This document shows, piece by piece, positions 61,487-64,000 of a stretch of DNA of 64,000 nucleotides (its first letter is position 1; each line of letters opens with the position of its first letter). The stretch comes from Pithys albifrons albifrons (lineage: Eukaryota > Chordata > Aves > Passeriformes > Thamnophilidae). The notes under the pieces are model-generated. The model saw only the letters and a list, made by a program, of their open reading frames with translations. It searched no databases and had not been told where the DNA came from. Location: NCBI RefSeq assembly GCF_047495875.1, contig NC_092463.1, positions 23,177,224 to 23,241,223 on the forward strand, written 5' to 3'. Both the position numbers and the translations under genes were made by a program.

Positions 61487-63574
61487 CCAGGTATGCAAAT
61501 TAAATGCCTAGCAAAGATGTAATTAGAATATGTCTTTTCCCAGCGTAGCCACTGGCAATGGAAGCACAGCAAAATAAATTATAAGTTAAAATATCCTCCA
61601 CATGTTGTATGTTTCTACTACTTTTTTCAAGGTGGAGATGTTATGATAAAGATTCATAATTACAGGTGGTGAGAATATACTACTGCATGTGTGTGTCTCT
61701 GTGTGTTTGCTTGTGAGAGACAAACTGAGTCGCATTCAATATCTAATTACTCAAAAATTTTAATGCCATAATAAGATAGAGCAGTAGGAATTTGTATGAA
61801 CTGGGCAAAAAGAAGAACACATGCTAAAGTTTTAGGATGCAATCTTGGATGACAAAAAATAGGTGACATTCCTTTTTCTGCCCTGTCTTGTGTTAGAAAT
61901 TTTTTGCTGGCAAAGGCAAGTTTTTCAAAGGATGTCCTCTTTTATCATAGCCAACACTGGTCACCCTTAATGCATTAAATTGAAAACCACATATATTTTT
62001 CTAGCAAAAAAATACAAAAGCAAAAATTACAGCAAACCCTAAAGAAAATGCACACATTTTACAAGTCTTAAATACTCTACATTTAAATAGGAAAAGGAAG
62101 GAATTTATGTCAAATGTTGATGAAGCTATTAGAAAAATATAATTAGTTCTTCATTTTTAAGATATGCACAAGGGTTCTGAATCCATAATTTTATGAACCA
62201 TTTTATCTTTAAATACATCTTGCTTAGGCCCTTATTCAGCAAAACATTTAAATACAGACATTTATATTCTAACTTCCCAGGATTCAATTGGGTCATAGAG
62301 GAGCCAAATACTCACCAAAGACACTATTTATGGAAAGGACTTGGGAAACCATAACTTCCTGCATTGCGTAAACTTCCTGAACTCAAAAGACTGGAAACTG
62401 AGACAGGTTTGGCTCATGCTTCAGTATGCAAGGTCTGCTAATGCACAGGGATTGGCACAGAAAGGCTGACTCAAATGGAGGCACAGCATGGGGCCATTAG
62501 AAGTGCATCTCATGTAAGTGCAGGAGCTGGAGGGATGATGGAGTAGCCCTGGAAATAGGATCTGCACTGCTAGGACTCCTGGCTGGCTGCAGCACAGAGA
62601 CAGCCTGGGACCGACTGGCTGTCATTATCTGAGCAGCAAGTGTTGGTTTGGCTGAAAAGAGAGCCATATTCTGGAAAGTTCCCTTCCTACTCCTCTGTGA
62701 GATCTGTGGAGCTTTGCCAGAAGGAGCTGTGCTGGGCAGACTGAGAAATTCCTCCTCTTTTTCTTTTGTTTAAATATAGTAAGAACAAAAGTAGATTCAA
62801 ACTGGACCAACCTCCAAAGCTGTCAAATCCATGTGAAACCAACAACCTGGCAGGCAACTGGCCATAGTTGTAGCTATGAGAGATCCCATGGTATGCTGAT
62901 GAAAGTCAGGTTATTAATTCTTACTGTCTTGGCCAAAATCCAACATACTTTATTATCTTCTCCTTCCTTCAAGCTCTTACATGCACTTTCAATAACAAGT
63001 TGAAGTTCTCTTCATCTCATAGCCGAAGCTTGTGCACTGTTGCTTTGCACAATGCTCCAAGAGATGATAAACTGATAGGAAACAATATGACTCAAATGCA
63101 CATACCTGTGGGTATGACTTACCCCTCTGAGGTCCTGCACAGTGCTTAAATACAACTGTTGTATGTTTGAAGCAGAAGGAGCTGAAGGAGGTTAAAGATG
63201 AAATGTTGTTAGTGAGTCTCCATGTAGTGGACAGAATAAGATACTGTGCAAGCAAAATTTTCTTCTGACTCAGCTGACAGAGTTGATCTAGCTCACAAAA
63301 AACATGCATTGCAAGATTTTAAGTGCAGCAAAGCCCATTTCTGCATTCTTGGGTGCTTCTGCTAGGTTCAAAGGGCAAACTTACTTCAGCATAACCCATT
63401 GTTTGCTTTGGAATCTCAAAGATTAAAGGTGTCTGTAAGTGTCGGTAATTTTCATGGTTATTGTTAAATATTTCCTTTTATTATCTGTATAATAGCAGCT
63501 AGAGATTACAAAAAAAAAAGGTGAGTTCTCAAGTGCACCCTCACTGTTTCCTGTCTGTAAGCACAGGAATGTTC

Positions 63575-63815
63575 TGTGCGTGAGGAGACTCCAACTCACA
63601 CGTCCCAGGAGAGCAGCCTGACCACCAGACCGCAAGCTGTTTTGAAGGCAGGCACTCTCCACCCTTCCTATTGAAACTGTGCCACACTGCAGAAAGTAAT
63701 TTAAGTTCACTGGGCTAGAGAGAGAGAAGGGGAGTCACAGAGAGCAGACAAAGCATAAGAGAAAGCATGACTGTACTAGTTAAGACACCCATCTGGCAGA
63801 GGGGCTTAGATTCCC
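63575..63815. repeat. Possible ancient tRNA-like repeat with inverted arms
   Basis: The left arm (63575-63650), read on the minus strand, has CTGGTGGTCAGGCTGCTCTC and then CTGGGACGTGTGAGTTGGAG. The right arm (63765-63815), on the plus strand, has GTACTAGTTAAGACACCCAT, CTGGCAGAGG and TTAGATTCCC. Both resemble the A-box/B-box halves of tRNA-derived repeats common in reptiles and birds. The family name is not known to me. Confidence 0.3.
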
Positions 63816-64000
63816 TTCCCAGCTTTCAGGGACTGTTACTTAAATATTTCATATAAATAGTCACTGGATAAAATGCAGAAACAGATGTTTTGGACACCAT
63901 ACTCAGAGGTGCCTAATTTTTCCCATGCTTTATATAGGAAATCTGAACACAGAACAAGAGGTTCTGAACTCCCCTCTAGGAACCCAGTGCCTTTCACTCT

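Larger units (their letters stand above)
56601..64000. other. Intergenic, apart from repeats listed
   Basis: Holds a MIR-like remnant, CACGTG motifs and a possible tRNA-like repeat. Moderately GC-richer blocks at 56.64-56.98 and 60.0-61.5 kb have open frames up to 118 codons but no domain or splice pattern I can support. They could be non-coding exons. Confidence 0.45.

Noticed and set aside
1..64000. CRISPR arrays, operons, phage or plasmid modules
   Set aside because: No regularly spaced repeats and no dense coding. Intron structure and retroelement content show vertebrate nuclear DNA.

Overview
The window is vertebrate nuclear DNA, almost certainly from a bird and probably a songbird (Passeriformes). 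The reasons are its fossil repeats: abundant CR1 non-LTR retrotransposon pieces, avian-type solo LTRs, and one SINE with a tRNA-Ile-like head on a CR1 tail (56450-56600), the architecture of the songbird family TguSINE1. I found no bacterial-style gene arrangement, operon or CRISPR array.

Only one protein-coding gene can be supported: CIPC (CLOCK-interacting pacemaker, a vertebrate circadian repressor), on the minus strand. It has four exons. Exon 1 lies in a CpG-island promoter (donor after 24586). Exon 2 (21966-21792) holds the likely start. Exon 3 is 20875-20706, and exon 4 begins at 16890 and holds the stop at 16012. All splice boundaries are GT/AG and the reading phases agree across them, giving 373 codons from the ATG at 21864. 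The 3' UTR runs leftward from 16011, perhaps for 3 kb or more.

Region by region: 1-12.5 kb is non-coding, with two old CR1 pieces and a MIR-like trace. 12.5-24.8 kb is CIPC, with a solo LTR (19345-19800, flanked by 5-bp duplications) in its third intron. At 24.9-25.45 kb a truncated CR1 lies directly upstream of the promoter. From 25.5 to 64 kb I see no gene. That stretch holds long decayed CR1 copies of an old L3-like type (34.9-37.0, 40.6-41.95, 43.55-44.95 and 53.85-54.05 kb, all on the plus strand), a younger CR1 on the minus strand (51.14-52.95 kb), a second solo LTR (48617-48947, 6-bp duplications), a TguSINE1-like element, and several ancient MIR-like SINE remnants.

The most interesting signals concern regulation of CIPC: a D-box and an E'-box separated by one base in intron 1, an upstream ORF overlapping the likely start codon, an open frame continuing in phase back through exon 1, and a canonical E-box carried by the intronic solo LTR. 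I found no convincing new biological system. The repeat assignments rest on recognised family motifs and have not been aligned to consensus sequences.
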